Shown: positions 11,137 through 24,200 of the stretch, piece by piece | Layout: each line of letters begins with the position of its first letter | How positions within the stretch are numbered: the stretch's first letter is position 1 | Source of the DNA: Odiellus spinosus | Taxonomy: Eukaryota > Arthropoda > Arachnida > Opiliones > Phalangiidae | Reading direction: 5' to 3' | Length of the DNA stretch: 64,000 bases | NCBI GenBank assembly: GCA_963920705.1 | Contig: OY987226.1 | Coordinates: forward strand, 498,501 to 562,500 | The notes under the pieces: model-generated | Databases searched by the model: none | Seen by the model: only the letters and a program-made list of their open reading frames with translations | Told to the model about the DNA's origin: nothing | Translations under genes and position numbers: made by a program

Positions 11137-11205
11137 TACGTAATGAAGTTCGGTACGCGTGAAAAATTAAATTTCACTTAACTAACGTGAAAATAATGAA
11201 GTTTT

Positions 11206-14200
11206 TTAAGTATTCCTCGGACGAATTTCGGGGTATATTGTAGAATTTAAACTTAGAGCGGCGGTTGACGGCGTGGGTGGGCCTTTATTACTGTTATTGA
11301 GAGTGGACCTCGTGTCTCTGCAGCGCAATTGCTTGTATTGAGCTTGAAACCCTCTTCCTCCAACTAGTTGATCGGTAGCCATGATTAAATTTATTTGAGA
11401 TAAATCGCCTGCTGGGAATGATACAATCTCTGCGAGTAAAATAATAAAGAAATTATTATTTGTAATAACAAGAATGGATAGAGGCGAAGTTACGCGAACG
11501 GATATCTGAATATATTTCAATCAGATCTATCCAATTAAAGGGAGAATGCAGCCTAAATTGGCTTAATCTACGATAAGTGCGGGGAGGGGGGATATGAGGC
11601 TGCGGAGCTCGCTGATTGTCGCGGACCTCGAAAGCTCGTGATAGGGTGAAAATCGTAACAATTACGTCAAATCTAGCAAGCTCCCTCCCGTTTATGACTA
11701 GCGTTATACTAGAGCTATAGCGTATGGTTCAATATTCTCGCGTTAAATCTATTCTTGATATTACTACTAATTTAAAGCTTTAAATTGGTCAGGGAAAAAC
11801 GGTGTAGATGGTCAGGGAAAACCTGGAAAAGTCAGGGAATTTTCTATGAAAAATCTGTGGTAACCCTGACTCCAAGTGCTCTATATTTTTGGGGAATGGT
11901 TCTGGGCCAGAATTTTTCGATTTTCTTATTTCTCGTAGCTTTTGAAAGTAAGCTTTCCCCGTAATTTTCTAACCAATCGTAACTAAGATACTAACTTGTT
12001 ACGCCGTTTAACATGAATCCGCAGTAGCGCGTTCCTTCTACTTCTAAGTAGTCGCCGATACACTGGCTCGTAGTGTCTTTGGACGGCTTCAGTTCGTCTT
12101 TTTCAATTTGAAAATCCGTAAATGTTAATTCTATAGCGCAGTAACCCGGTAATCTTTCCAGATGAAATTGGCAAAAAATGTTGTTTGGGTATTTGCTAGG
12201 ATATCGGGGAGATTCGATCATTCCTTCCAATTGACGTCGGCAAACTTCGCAAGGAAGCCTACTAACGTCGTCGCCGAATTGAAAGTTTCTCGGTGGGAAC
12301 CTTTGCGGAACTGTAAAAGAAATTTACGCGTAAGGTATAAGATTTAGTACAGTGAAAAGTTGCACCCTCTTTGAGAAATTCTATCAGTTAACTGGGTTCG
12401 TACACGACCTGGAAAACCTCGAAAAGTCAGGCAATTTGGAAATCGACCAGAAAGATTAGGGAATTTTAAAATTGGTCCGAAAGGTTAATAAAAAATCGGG
12501 AGATTTGGAAATTGACCTCAAAAGGTCAGGGAAAAGTCAAGGAGTTTGGAAATTGTTCCAAAAATTTAGGGAAAAGTCTGGGAATTTAAAAATTGGCCCC
12601 AAAAGGTCAGGGGAAAATCAGGAAATTTTGAAATTGTACCAAAAGGTCAGGGAATTTAAAAATTGGCCCAAGAGGTTAGGGAAAAGTCAGGGAATTTAAA
12701 AATTGGCTCAAAAGGTCAGGGGAAAAATCAGGGAATTTAAAATTGGCCCAAATTGTCTGAGAAATGAAATATTTTGGTACCAGTGTCAAGGAACTGTTTA
12801 CTATTGGTTGACCAATTGTAACGTAATTATTATAAACTAAAAATATTTGCCTAAAGATTAAATGTTTTTATCAGCTGACCCTGATTGATAAACTATGTTA
12901 AATAAAAAGTAGGAATTGCCAAGAGCGGAGCTCGTAGGAATAAATTCGTGAACAAAATATTAAAATTGGTCAGGAAAATTACTTAGAAAACCTGGAAAAG
13001 TCAGGGAAATTAACTCGCAAAAATTTGTACGAACCCTGTAATAAGAATTTACGTTGCAAAAACGTAAAAATGAAGAAATCTTACTTAGAGGCATCCATAA
13101 ATTATCCCCCGGACCACAGTCGCTACTTTGATGGACTCTGATGGCGAAACCTTTTCCAACTAAAGCTCGATCCGTATGGAAAATAAAATGTTTTTCCATT
13201 TCGGGCAAAATAAATTCAATCCGGCCTAAATATAGGAAGCCTTTACGTTTTATTTCCTGTCATTGGTTTAAATCCCCTTTCGGTATCTTACGGAAAGCGA
13301 AATTGGTCATTCTGCCGCAAATTCTGAAAGGGGGTCTTCCGTTCCTTCGGTTAAACGGAGTATCCGAAGAAATTTCCAGATAATCTCTTCGACATTCGGG
13401 CATATCTTCTTCCAGGTTAAATTTTATAAAAGTCAGATCAAGGGCGCACACGTTGTTGTTCAATCTACGCACCTAACGCGACCAATACAAATACTTATAT
13501 AAACAATGAAAAGGAAACGCGTTTAACAACAAATTTAAATTCAAATATAATTAAGGAATTTGCCAGAATAATTTTTAATATTGACTTTGCAATAATTCAC
13601 TGCGCATTTAGGATAAAAATTAATTCGGGGTTTTCAAATTCATTACGTATTTTTGGCCCAGAAACAGGACTAAGATATCAGGGTAAAGCTCTGATATATA
13701 AGGGGGAAGGGTGGGGCGATTGCCACCCCTGAGAGCCCCAATGGTATACGAAGATATCGTGCCAGTACTGTACATTACCAACGCGATGAAATATTTAATG
13801 AAAAATAGACAAAAACTTACTCCAAATCTGCAATGCATATCACGAGGAAATTGGCTGTCTGGAATGGGTGGTGTTTCGATAACAAATTCCTCTTCCATGA
13901 AAAACCTATCGCAGCTAGGTCCTGTAAACGGTGGTTGTGGCTTTTCGGGGAATACTGGGGTGGTTGGACGCGGTGGCGTGTCTGGAAAGAGTTACCAGTA
14001 AGGATTCGTCAATTCGTTACCCTTGAGATTTGAAACTCGTTCAACGTACTCGCGGACGCTGGTTGAATGAATGGGCTGTTGCGGCAAAATACTTGTCGTC
14101 CTTCGATAAAGAACCCTGGTCCGTTGACGTCACTGTCGGAACGGAAGTACAAATATTTTTCGTGGGTAAAGAAATCGTACGTTCCTGTAACGAAACTTTT

Positions 14201-15273
14201 CGTTAGGACTTTTACGATAATTCTCAGGGAACAAATTCGAATGTGTACTCATTGTGTGAGGCGGTAGAGTTCCGCATATTTTTCTATCTTCGATGCTGAA
14301 GTAATCGCGTAGACAACTATTGGAGTCTTGAACTTCGAACCTAACGAAATTTAGTTCCAAGCCGCAAACATTTTTGTCTTGTTTTTCTATTATGTATCGA
14401 CAAAATTGGGTATTCGGATAACCTAGAACCAGAACGAAAGAACTCCAATTATAATTTTAATTATTAATAAAAGCCTTTATACACGTAGAATCTACAAATA
14501 TATATATATAATCGCGTTTCCATACACGACACCAGGGAGCGAAAAGCTACCCTGATGGAATTATTAGGAGTTTCTCGGGTGCTAGTCACCATATTCTATC
14601 AGCGCGGTAGTTTTCCTTCCATATAGTATATTTTTTTAGTAGCTGCAAATTTAACAAGATGAGGGCGACATCATAAAGTGATAACACTTGATATATTTTG
14701 AATAATAGGCACTTAAAATAAGATAAAACACTTTAAAAAACTCCTCACCATTTGGATAATTTAAGGACGAGATCTCGAACTCGGACGTAGTAATTTTTCT
14801 ATCGCAGTTTCCGAACGGTGGTATTTCCGTTGGACGGTGTACGGGTAATTCGGGATATTTAGTGGGTTGAACCGTACAGTCCACTTGTTCTCCGTCAATT
14901 TTAAAAGTAGAACTAAATGGGTTTTCCGTATGGTATCTAATCAGTATTTGAGACTCTGTAAAATCGTATTCCCGAACGGTGCTCGAAGGCAATTTTCCGC
15001 AAAGTCTTTGTCCATTCACTTCTAAAAAGTCGAATTCGCACCCGTTCTCGGTAGCGATGTCGAACGATTGGAATCGCAAACGTAATTTACAATATCGATT
15101 CGATATCTTCGGTACGGTGTAACGACAATCGATTACGTTATCGACTTCGTCTTCGTTTCTTCCGTTCGAGGGGATTTCCGGTGGGCTAAGTACGAACGAC
15201 TGACTACCTAAAAACCTGTCGCAGTAAATTTCAGGAATATCCTGATGCGGTGGTCTCGTTGATACGTCGTAAG
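11206..15273 (-). CDS. CUB domains 10-13 and C-terminus
   Basis: CUB10 lies whole in exon 15273-14749, which also starts CUB11 (continued 14422-14249 and 14184-14050). CUB12 is 13981-13821, 13472-13292 and 13225-13085, with an extra phase 0 intron after DMHCRFG. CUB13 is 12310-11996 plus the last exon 11429-11206. After CUB13 there is a short Ser/Thr/Pro tail ending in TAA, with no membrane anchor. For exon 14184-14050 I chose the donor GCGA|GTACGT because it restores phase 1 to the next exon; the later AAGG|GTAACG would break the frame. Confidence 0.8.
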
Positions 15274-18200
15274 CTGTAGTAGTTTAAAATAAATGGAAAT
15301 ATATTGTGAAAATTAGTTCATTAGAAGGATAGAAGTTACTTTAGGAATTCTTCTAGATTTAATTCTAGGAACTGGGGGGCGAATACTTAAGTTGGATTAC
15401 TAGCTGAAAAGCTTTTCGCGAAGCCTGATTGGTTGCTAGCATCAAACACGTTCGAGAATCGTGAACGATTTCACCTTTTTGATTTCTAAATTTTTTTACA
15501 ACTAACTTTTATATCTATGATCAGTCCTCCTAATTCTGAACGCTTCTAATTCCGAACACTTTCATTTAAAAATGTATAACTTAACTTTGGGTGGGTCAAT
15601 TTAAAGATGGAAGGGCTCATTTTGTAGATTAAGAACGGGGCTATTCGAGGAAAGCGACTTCATCACTCTAGGAAAAGATCCGGAGAAGATACGACCCTAA
15701 TTAGCCAACCGCGATAATTAGTTTAATTAATTAGACCGTTTTTAAGGGAATTTTTCCCGTAAGAATTCCCAGCGTAGCTTCAATTCTTTGTTGATGTAAG
15801 TGATATATTTACGTTTAGTTGGTTTATAGCTATTGCATTGAATTTGCCGATACGTAGCGTAGAAACCTCTTCCTTCGTCGTAATCGTCGCTAACCATTTG
15901 AAAAACTACCGCGTTCCATTTCTCTTCAAACACCACGGTTTCTGAAACGAAGCTTTCATTTAGCCATTGTGGACAATATTAGACGAGCCTTTGTCAACGT
16001 ACTAGTGTGTCCTTGAAGTTGTTCCCCGCAATAACGTACTCCGTTTATTTCGACGTAATCTTCGTAACAAGGGAGGTTGGATCCTCCGGAAGGTTTTAGT
16101 TGAAACGTGGGGAATGACAATTCCACGTTACAAAAACCGGGCAACGCTTCGATCTTATATTTGCACAGAACGTTTCTCGGGTAATTGTTAGGGTAGTTGA
16201 GACTGTGAAATCGACCGCTAACCTCCTTGAAAGAAAAGACGCAAGGATGTCTAGGAATGTCCGGTATCGAAGGCTGCGTAATCACTTGCAACGAGAAATA
16301 ATAAAATATAAGAAGTACATTAATTGAAGAACATTATAGAGTTTTAATCAAATAGGGTTGTTTCATCAGATAGACCAAAAACCACTCCAGTGTGTTATTA
16401 CTCCATTTAATGACAGAAGTGCGGTCATTTATTGGGTTGGGTTTATCTTTATATATTCGGTACTCTTGGACCTGGAAATTTCAGGGAAATATTTGTGGAA
16501 AAATCTGGAAATTTCAGGAAAATATTTAAATTTCAGGGAAATATTTGTGGGAAAATATTTAAATTTCAGGGAAATATTTGTAGAAAAATATTTAAATTTC
16601 AGGGAAATATTTGTGGTAAAATATTTAAATTTCAGGGAAATATTTGTGGGAAAATATTTAAATTTCAGGGAAATATTTGTGGTAAAATATTTAAATTTCA
16701 GGGAAATATTTGTGGGAAAATATTTAAATTTCAGGGAAATATTTGTGGGAAAATATTTAAATTTCAGGGAAATATTTGTGGGAAAATATTTAAATTTCAG
16801 GGAAATATTTGTAGAAAAATATTTGTAGAAAAATATTTAAATTTCAGGGAAATATTTGTAGAAAAATATTTAAATTTCAGGGAAATTTTTGTAGAAAAAT
16901 ATTTAAATTTCATGGAAATATTTGTGGAAAAACATGCAAAAGGGAAATATTGGTGGAAAATCGGTTTGGTCAAAACCAAAGGCATTTTTTTCCAACCAAA
17001 CCAGAGGCGATGGTTTGGATTAAATATTGTTATGACGTAACACCAATGTGTTTTAGTCCATTAATAAACTTTAGAAAGAATACCTTTATCGGGAGTAGTT
17101 AATAAACCGCACTCTATTTGTCGAATACGTAGTAGAAAACCTGGACCACTTTGACGAGAATTTGAGTGAAACCTGATTACTTTTTCATACCGTAAAAAAT
17201 CCAGCGTTCCTACACGACAATAAATACGCATATTTATGCCATTCAAATACTTTACCGCAACTTATATTCTAAATTTATTAAAAATCAGATTTTGGCCACT
17301 GTTAGGAGGGACTCAGAGACGATGACGTCAAATCTTCATTCCTTTATTCAAATTTCTAGTAAAACCCGACGAAATAAATCTAGCCTAAGTGGGCCTTCCA
17401 TTTAAAGAAGATTAAAGTTAATTTAAAAATTAAGTATAGCCGTAATTGAAAATGTTACTCGGGGAAGTTACTCGAAATTATCTCTAGTTTGATTATCAAA
17501 TAAGGAAATAGTTCTGATAGCTCTAGAAGCCAAGAAAAACGTGTCTTAAATAAGACCCAGAAAAAAAAAAAAAAAAAAGCTCAGGGCTTCCCCTTAGACA
17601 GAAAATACATTTTTACTCTAATTTGGCACTTTTTCGGAATTTCCTCATTCCCTGTTTGGGTTAGGTGGTAAATTTCACCGGAAGTAGATTACGATGACGT
17701 TTCCAGTGACGTCATAGTCTTTTATCCCATGGCTCCGAGTTTGAAAACTTGATTTTTAATACCCGAGTATTTAAAATTTAGTAAATCATACTTTTAGCAG
17801 TTCTTGGAAGTGTTCCGCAAAATCTTTTATTGTCGACTTCGAGGTAATCGTTAGTGCAACGGTCGCTGCTTTCGAGAGCGAAAGCCGCGAATTCGACTTC
17901 CAACGCGCAAATATCCGAAGAATATTTTCTAATCGTGTATGTACAATCAAGATTTGCTTTGTAATTCCTCGGATATCCTTCGCTTCTAATGGCGAAACGA
18001 CGTCCCGTGTAGACTCGATCGCATTTGTTCGATATTGGCGAGGTCACGGGATAATCTTAGAATAAATGAACGCCAGTTAATTTCGCGTCTTACTCTTTAT
18101 AACGAGTCGGATTAGTTTTAAGGAACCCTCTATAGAGGAGATATGAAAGTGCCCATTGGCGAGCTGATTATCTAAGACCCTAAGCTCGCGATGGACCTGT

Positions 18201-21200
18201 TTAACACTTCCGCCAAAAGAGGCTTTCAAGTCAGACTTAGTTAAAAAAAATGAAGAATTAAAATTGAATTTCTTTAACTAAAAGTTCAATCTGAACCAAT
18301 GGGGTTTTAGTTTCGTAGCCGTAACGATTTAGGACCACCCTGTACGCGTATAAAGTAAAAATGATTTTTTTCCGTACCAGTGGGAACGGGAGATGTTCCT
18401 TTGCAAGGAAGTTGTTTTATTTTCAAAAAGAATCCAGTCCTAGATGAAGCCGCGTCCGAATTGAATTTAATTATTTTCTGACGATTTCGAAAATCGTATA
18501 TTCCTTTAAAAGGAAGAAATATTTTCTAAATTAGCTTTTATAATCGATTTTAGAATAGACGAAGGTTTTTTTTACTGGTCATATTAGTAGGTAAAGTTCC
18601 GCACAGTCTTTCTCCTTCAATCAGCAAGTAATCGTATTCGCAGCCGGAACTCGATTCCACGTCGAATTTTAAAACTCTTATTTTGAGTTCGCAAATGTTG
18701 GCCGAAGCTTTAACGACGACGAAGCTGCAGTTTAGATTGTTCGGGTATTTGCGCGGGTAGCTTGGACTTTTTATTTCGGCTTCCTTAGCTCGAATATATT
18801 GACGACAAGGTTTTGGTGGTGGTTTCGTGTAATACGTCGGGGTAGTCGACGAATAAGTTGGTCTATTTATAAAAATTAAACTATGATTAATACGGGAACG
18901 ATGCCCTTGGAGGATTAGTTTTAAGGAGGGGCTCCTCCAAGACGCGAGTGGACTAATATTTATACCTTGGCCTTGGAGTCGTTGAAGTTGGTCTCCTAAC
19001 CGCGCTGGTCGTGGGCTGTTCTTCTTCGCAATCAATTTGTCGAGCGATGACTTTAAATCCAAAATCGTAATGCATGGAATCCGAATGAAAGTAAATTGTT
19101 TTTGTAGTCGTATCAAACGTGAAAGTTCCTGAAAAACGAGGATAATTTTATTTTTCAAATAATAATCGTGATATTATTATGATTATGTTAATGAGGCAAT
19201 TCATTCCCAACGTCATTGATGTAATAAATAGTTCTTCAAAAAAATTTAGTCCAAAAAAAAAAGTATCTTACGTCTCGACGCTGTTGGTAGTTTCCCGCAA
19301 AATCTATTATTATCGACTTCGAAATAGTCAGCCACGCAATTTTCATCTTCTTCGAGTTTAAAATCAACGAACGTTAGTTCCAAAGCGCAGATATTGGGAG
19401 AGTTCTTCAAAATGAGATAGCGGCAATCAATTTCTTCGGGGTAACTATCGGGGTAAGACGCGCTTTGCAACATGAACTCTTTTTCGGTGAAGACGGCGTC
19501 GCAGGACTCGGGGACTCTAATTCCGGATGGAAGGGTGCTAATCGATGGTGCTGGTGTCGTGGTGGTAGCGCGCGTAGCAGGGGTGGAAGGAATGGTGGGA
19601 CCTTGACAAGGAATTTGACGGATTGTAATGTGGAATCCTTTGTTAGTTTCGTTGCCATTGGTGTGGAAGAGAATTTTAAGCTCATTTCCGAGGAATTCGT
19701 ACGATCCTAGAATAAATATTTAAGTTACGAGTGGAAATTTCTTCTCATCAGTTTTGAACTGGTTTAAAATGGTGTTTGGCCAAATAAAAACTATTGAAAT
19801 TCTAAGGATCTTCGCACTGGATAATATTAGTTTTAAAACATGGAATATGCACGCCTTACTTCCTATGTCAATAACATTTTTAGTACAAGTAGATTATTCG
19901 ACACTAATTAGTACTTAATTGTATTAAATTTAAATAATTATTTCGAAAGAGGGTTAATTAATTTCTTAGACGTATTTGGAAAGTTCTCTTACTTTGGGTT
20001 CCTTCGGGCGTGCTTCCGCAAAGTTTGAAATTGTCAACTTGTAAGAAATCGTATTGGCAAACGTCTCCAGTTTGGATCGAGAAATCTCGAAACGTGATTT
20101 GCAATCTGCAAATGTCAATGGCCGAATCTTTTCTTACGGCGTAACGACAGTCTAAATTGTTTTCGTATTGAACCGGATATCCGGGACTTATGATATCGGT
20201 TTGAAGTTGATCGATGATCCGATCGCAATTCACCGGGTTCACCATCGTATCGCTCGGTGGTACTTCTTCGTTTTCTTTGGAACACTCGACTTGTTCCACT
20301 CTAGCCAAAAATCCTGGTCTTCCAGTAGCGCTATCCGAATGAAACCTCAATGTTTTGTCCGGCGTATCGAAGTTGTAAGTTTCTGTTTGATAAATTTTTA
20401 ATGAATATGAAGATTTAATTACGAATATAATCGCGATTATCACTTGAAAATTCCGCCGGAAGTTGTCCGCACAACTTGTCGTCATCGCCGTCGACTAGTA
20501 GATAATCGTTTTGACACGTCATACTGTCGTCATCGGCGTTTCCTTCGAGGTCAAATGTCGAAAAGGTCACTTTGAGTTGGCAAACGTTGTCCGAGAACTT
20601 TCTAATATTGTAATTGCAATCGAGATCATTCGGGTACATTTCCGGATGTTCCGGACTCTCGATCGTAAATATTTGATCCTTAAACTCGGTATCGCATGAC
20701 GTTCTCGACGACGAATTCTCTAATTGATTTTAATTTAAATTATTATTGGCAGGGTGCACCACCAAAATATAAGAAAAAATAATTGGGAATTTTACGTATA
20801 TTTATAGGAAATTATAGAAATAATGTTTTTTTTTAGAAATATAATTAAATTATAGGGAAATGTAGGAGAATTACTATTGAAATTATAGGGATATATAGGA
20901 GAGTTAATTCTGAAATTATAGGAAAATATAGGAGAATTACGAATCACTACTGAAATTATAGGAATATATAGATAGCGGAATTATTACTGAAATTATTGGA
21001 AAATATAGGAGAATTACTACTGAAATTATAGGAATATATAGGAGAATAACGATTGATATTATAAGAAAATATATGAGAATTATTATGGAAATTATAGGAA
21101 AGTTACTATTAAAATTGTAGGAAAATATAGGAGAATTATTACTGATATTATAGGAGAATTACTATTGAAATTATATTGGAATATAGGAGAATTACTACTG

Positions 21201-24200
21201 AAATTATAGGAAAGTATAGGAGAATTACTACTAAAATTATAGGACAATATAGGAGAATTATTACTGAAATTATAGGACAATATAGGAGAATTAATACTGA
21301 AATTATAGGACAATGTAGGAGAATTACTACTGAAATTATAGGACAATATAGGAGAATTACTACTGAAATTATAGGACAATATAGGAGAATTACTACTGAA
21401 ATTATAGGAGCATATTGGTTTCAAATATGAAGTTGTATAAATATAGGAAAAATGATAAAATATCTAAGGATTGAGGTGAAAAATAATACCAGTTGGTTCC
21501 AAGGGCTCAAAACAAGGAAGTTGTCGGTAGCGTAAATGAAACCCTTTGCGAACGGTGCTTCCATCAGTTTTAAACACGAATATTAAATTATCCTTCGTGC
21601 CAAAATTCAGAAGTTCTAGAAAATTGGAGTGAAAATAATTAAGTTTTTCTCATATTTAATCTCAGTCTCGGTGTTTATTGTTCAATCGAAACTTACGTCT
21701 TTCTCCTAAATGTTTATTTCCGCATAATCGCCTGCCATCGATCATTAAATAGTCTGATTCGCAGTCGGGAGTGTAATGGATATCGAAATCTATAAAGTCC
21801 AATTGCAAGCGACATATTTGGGGGCTAAACCGATCGACCGTGTAGGTGCACAACAAGTTGTTTCGGTAATCATCGGGGTAACCGTAACTGCTTACGTCGC
21901 CTTCGGGCCGATCGGAACACACGGCGCAGTTAGGTGGCGGAGGTAATTCTAAATCAAGGAGACCACTCTTAATTTAAAAATCAAAACATTCGTCTATAAC
22001 TTTTTATTCCATAAAAGTAAACATCGGCCCGTAGTTTTAATACTATCAGTATTGGTCCGGGCTAAATTCAAACCCTCTCTCCGGACTCAAAATATCAGAG
22101 GAAGAGTTCAAATCACTCGAGTCAGACAGGGATGATGACTTTTTTGATTAGTTTTTTGGGCCTTTGCTGTCTAATAGTATTAAGCTACGGGGAATTGTTT
22201 ACTTTTTTGAAATAAAGTCATATACTTTTGACGTTATCTTAGTTACCGTTTTGAGGATGACATTCCGTTATTTGTCTCGTTCGGAGACTAAAACCAGACC
22301 GACTTGTTTGTCGATCCGTCACGAAACGCGCCAGTTTTTCGTACTCGCTAAACATAAATACTTCTGCAAAACATAAAGGGTAATGATGAGGTACTTGTCG
22401 CCCCCGCCAATTAGACGAACTTAAATAAGTTACTGCTAGATCAAACAATATGCTATCAAGAAATCGCGTCTACCAAACTAAAAGAGTGAGAATTTTTTTT
22501 ATTTTTTTTTTTTCGAGTTTAAATTCAAACACCGGATTATTAATAAGATTTTATAATCTTTATAACCATTAAGCCTTGTTTAAAATCAATTAAAATATCC
22601 GGAATTGTCTTGATTTATAAAAGTACGTTTAATTAGAACGCTATTCTATATAAGCAAAGATTAAAAATTTCGATTAGATAGGTTTAAATTAAAATGAGAT
22701 ATTTTACTTATGGCATTTGGTGGCAAGGATCCGCATATTCTTTCGCCGTTTATTTCGAAGAAATCGTAAATGCAGCCGTCACTTTGCTCGACGTCAAATC
22801 TAAGGAATGTTATTTCTAGTCCGCAAATATCGGGAGACGTTTGTCTGAAGACGTATCTGCATTCGATGTCGTCAACGTAATCCTCGGGAAAATTAGGACT
22901 AGTTAAAATGCTTTCTTTCTCGAGAAATTCCGATGGACCGCACGATTCGGCGGCTGCTGGATATTCCTCTGTTAATTAAACAAATAACCAAATACCTTCA
23001 ACTAATTGTTTTTTAAAAAATGAAATATACGGGACTTAGGTAGATTAACAATTAATTAACATAAATTAAGCTACTTTGTTACACTATCATTTCTTAATTA
23101 AAATATTAATTACCTTTAGCCGGGGGGCATGAACCTGGTCTTCGTTTAACTTCGATCCAGAACCCTTTACCAGATACTTGACTATCCGTGTGGAAATTGA
23201 ACGTAAGCTCCGATAGAGAGCGATCGAAAGGGATAATCTCTGTAAAATAGATCAATGTAAGTTTTGATTTATCAAAAAATTAATCGCGGGTAATTACCCG
23301 TTCGTCCTTCAAACTCGCGACCGCAAAAGCGTCGTCCCGCGACTGCCAAGTAATCGTAGTTACAAGAATCGGATGACCCGGGGTCATCTCGGCCTCTCTC
23401 TTCGCTTTTTTCGTCTTGTAAATCGAATACGTGAAACACCACTTCTAATTGACATTCGTCATCGCTGACCCTTTTCACTCTATAGGTGCAGTCTAACCCC
23501 GATCGGTACGGAAGCGGGTACCCGTAACTAGTGAAGTTACCTTCTCCCTCGTACAGGCAAAAATCGCAAATCGGAGCTCTCCCGGAATTGACCTCGATGG
23601 ACGTCGCGATTCTCGCTAAAATTAACCGTAGTTAATTAAATTAGACCTAATTAATTATGATAATTATCGCGGTTTTCTAATTAGGGTCGTATCTTCTCCG
23701 GATCTTTTCTTAGAGTTCCGGGAATAGCCCCATTTTTAATCTACAAAATAAGCCCTTTTTTATTTTAGACGCAAACTTGAAGCTATTTTCGTATTTATAA
23801 TTGAACGGTCAAAGGTGAATTAATTTAGACACCCACCCACACGGGGAAAGCGTGTAATATCGCTTTATTATCTTTGTTCGTAATTTTCGTAACCTTTTGT
23901 CGCTTTTACAACAACGTCTTTGTTTTATACTTTCTAAAAACGGAAGTGTTTTCGTTCAACTGCTTGAAAGGTTTCTACAAGAGTTTATTTTTAACTTTTG
24001 CCCCTCCTAGGATACAACCCACACTTGTAAATTGGGTGAACTCTATCGTATCATCTCTATTAACTATATAATAATAAAGAAGACGATTGTTTGAATAGCC
24101 GCTCCGTAGATTTAACGTCCATCTAACCAGAAGCGAATTGCTATAAGAGTTTTTGTGAAATTTGTAGAGTTAAATTAACTGTTGGACTAGGACCTATTTA

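Larger units (their letters stand above)
8740..11205. other. Intergenic region between two convergent genes
   Basis: It separates the 3' ends of the factor B-like (+) and CUB (-) genes. It contains the doubtful frame at 9241-9522, a family C repeat (10316-10603), a family A repeat (10961-11113) and AT-rich sequence. Nothing else was recognised. Confidence 0.6.

Noticed and set aside
13999..14050. Later donor (AAGG|GTAACG) for the CUB11 C-half exon
   Set aside because: It would end in phase 0 and break the frame into exon 13981-13821, while GCGA|GTACGT at 14050 keeps it.
16358..17040. Open frames of 156 and 202 codons with 11-residue repeats
   Set aside because: The 33-bp minisatellite period is a multiple of three, so frames stay open by default. 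They lie in a CUB gene intron with no start or splice context.
21092..21430. Open frames over the second 33-bp minisatellite on both strands
   Set aside because: Same reason: in-frame repeat of non-coding sequence within an intron.
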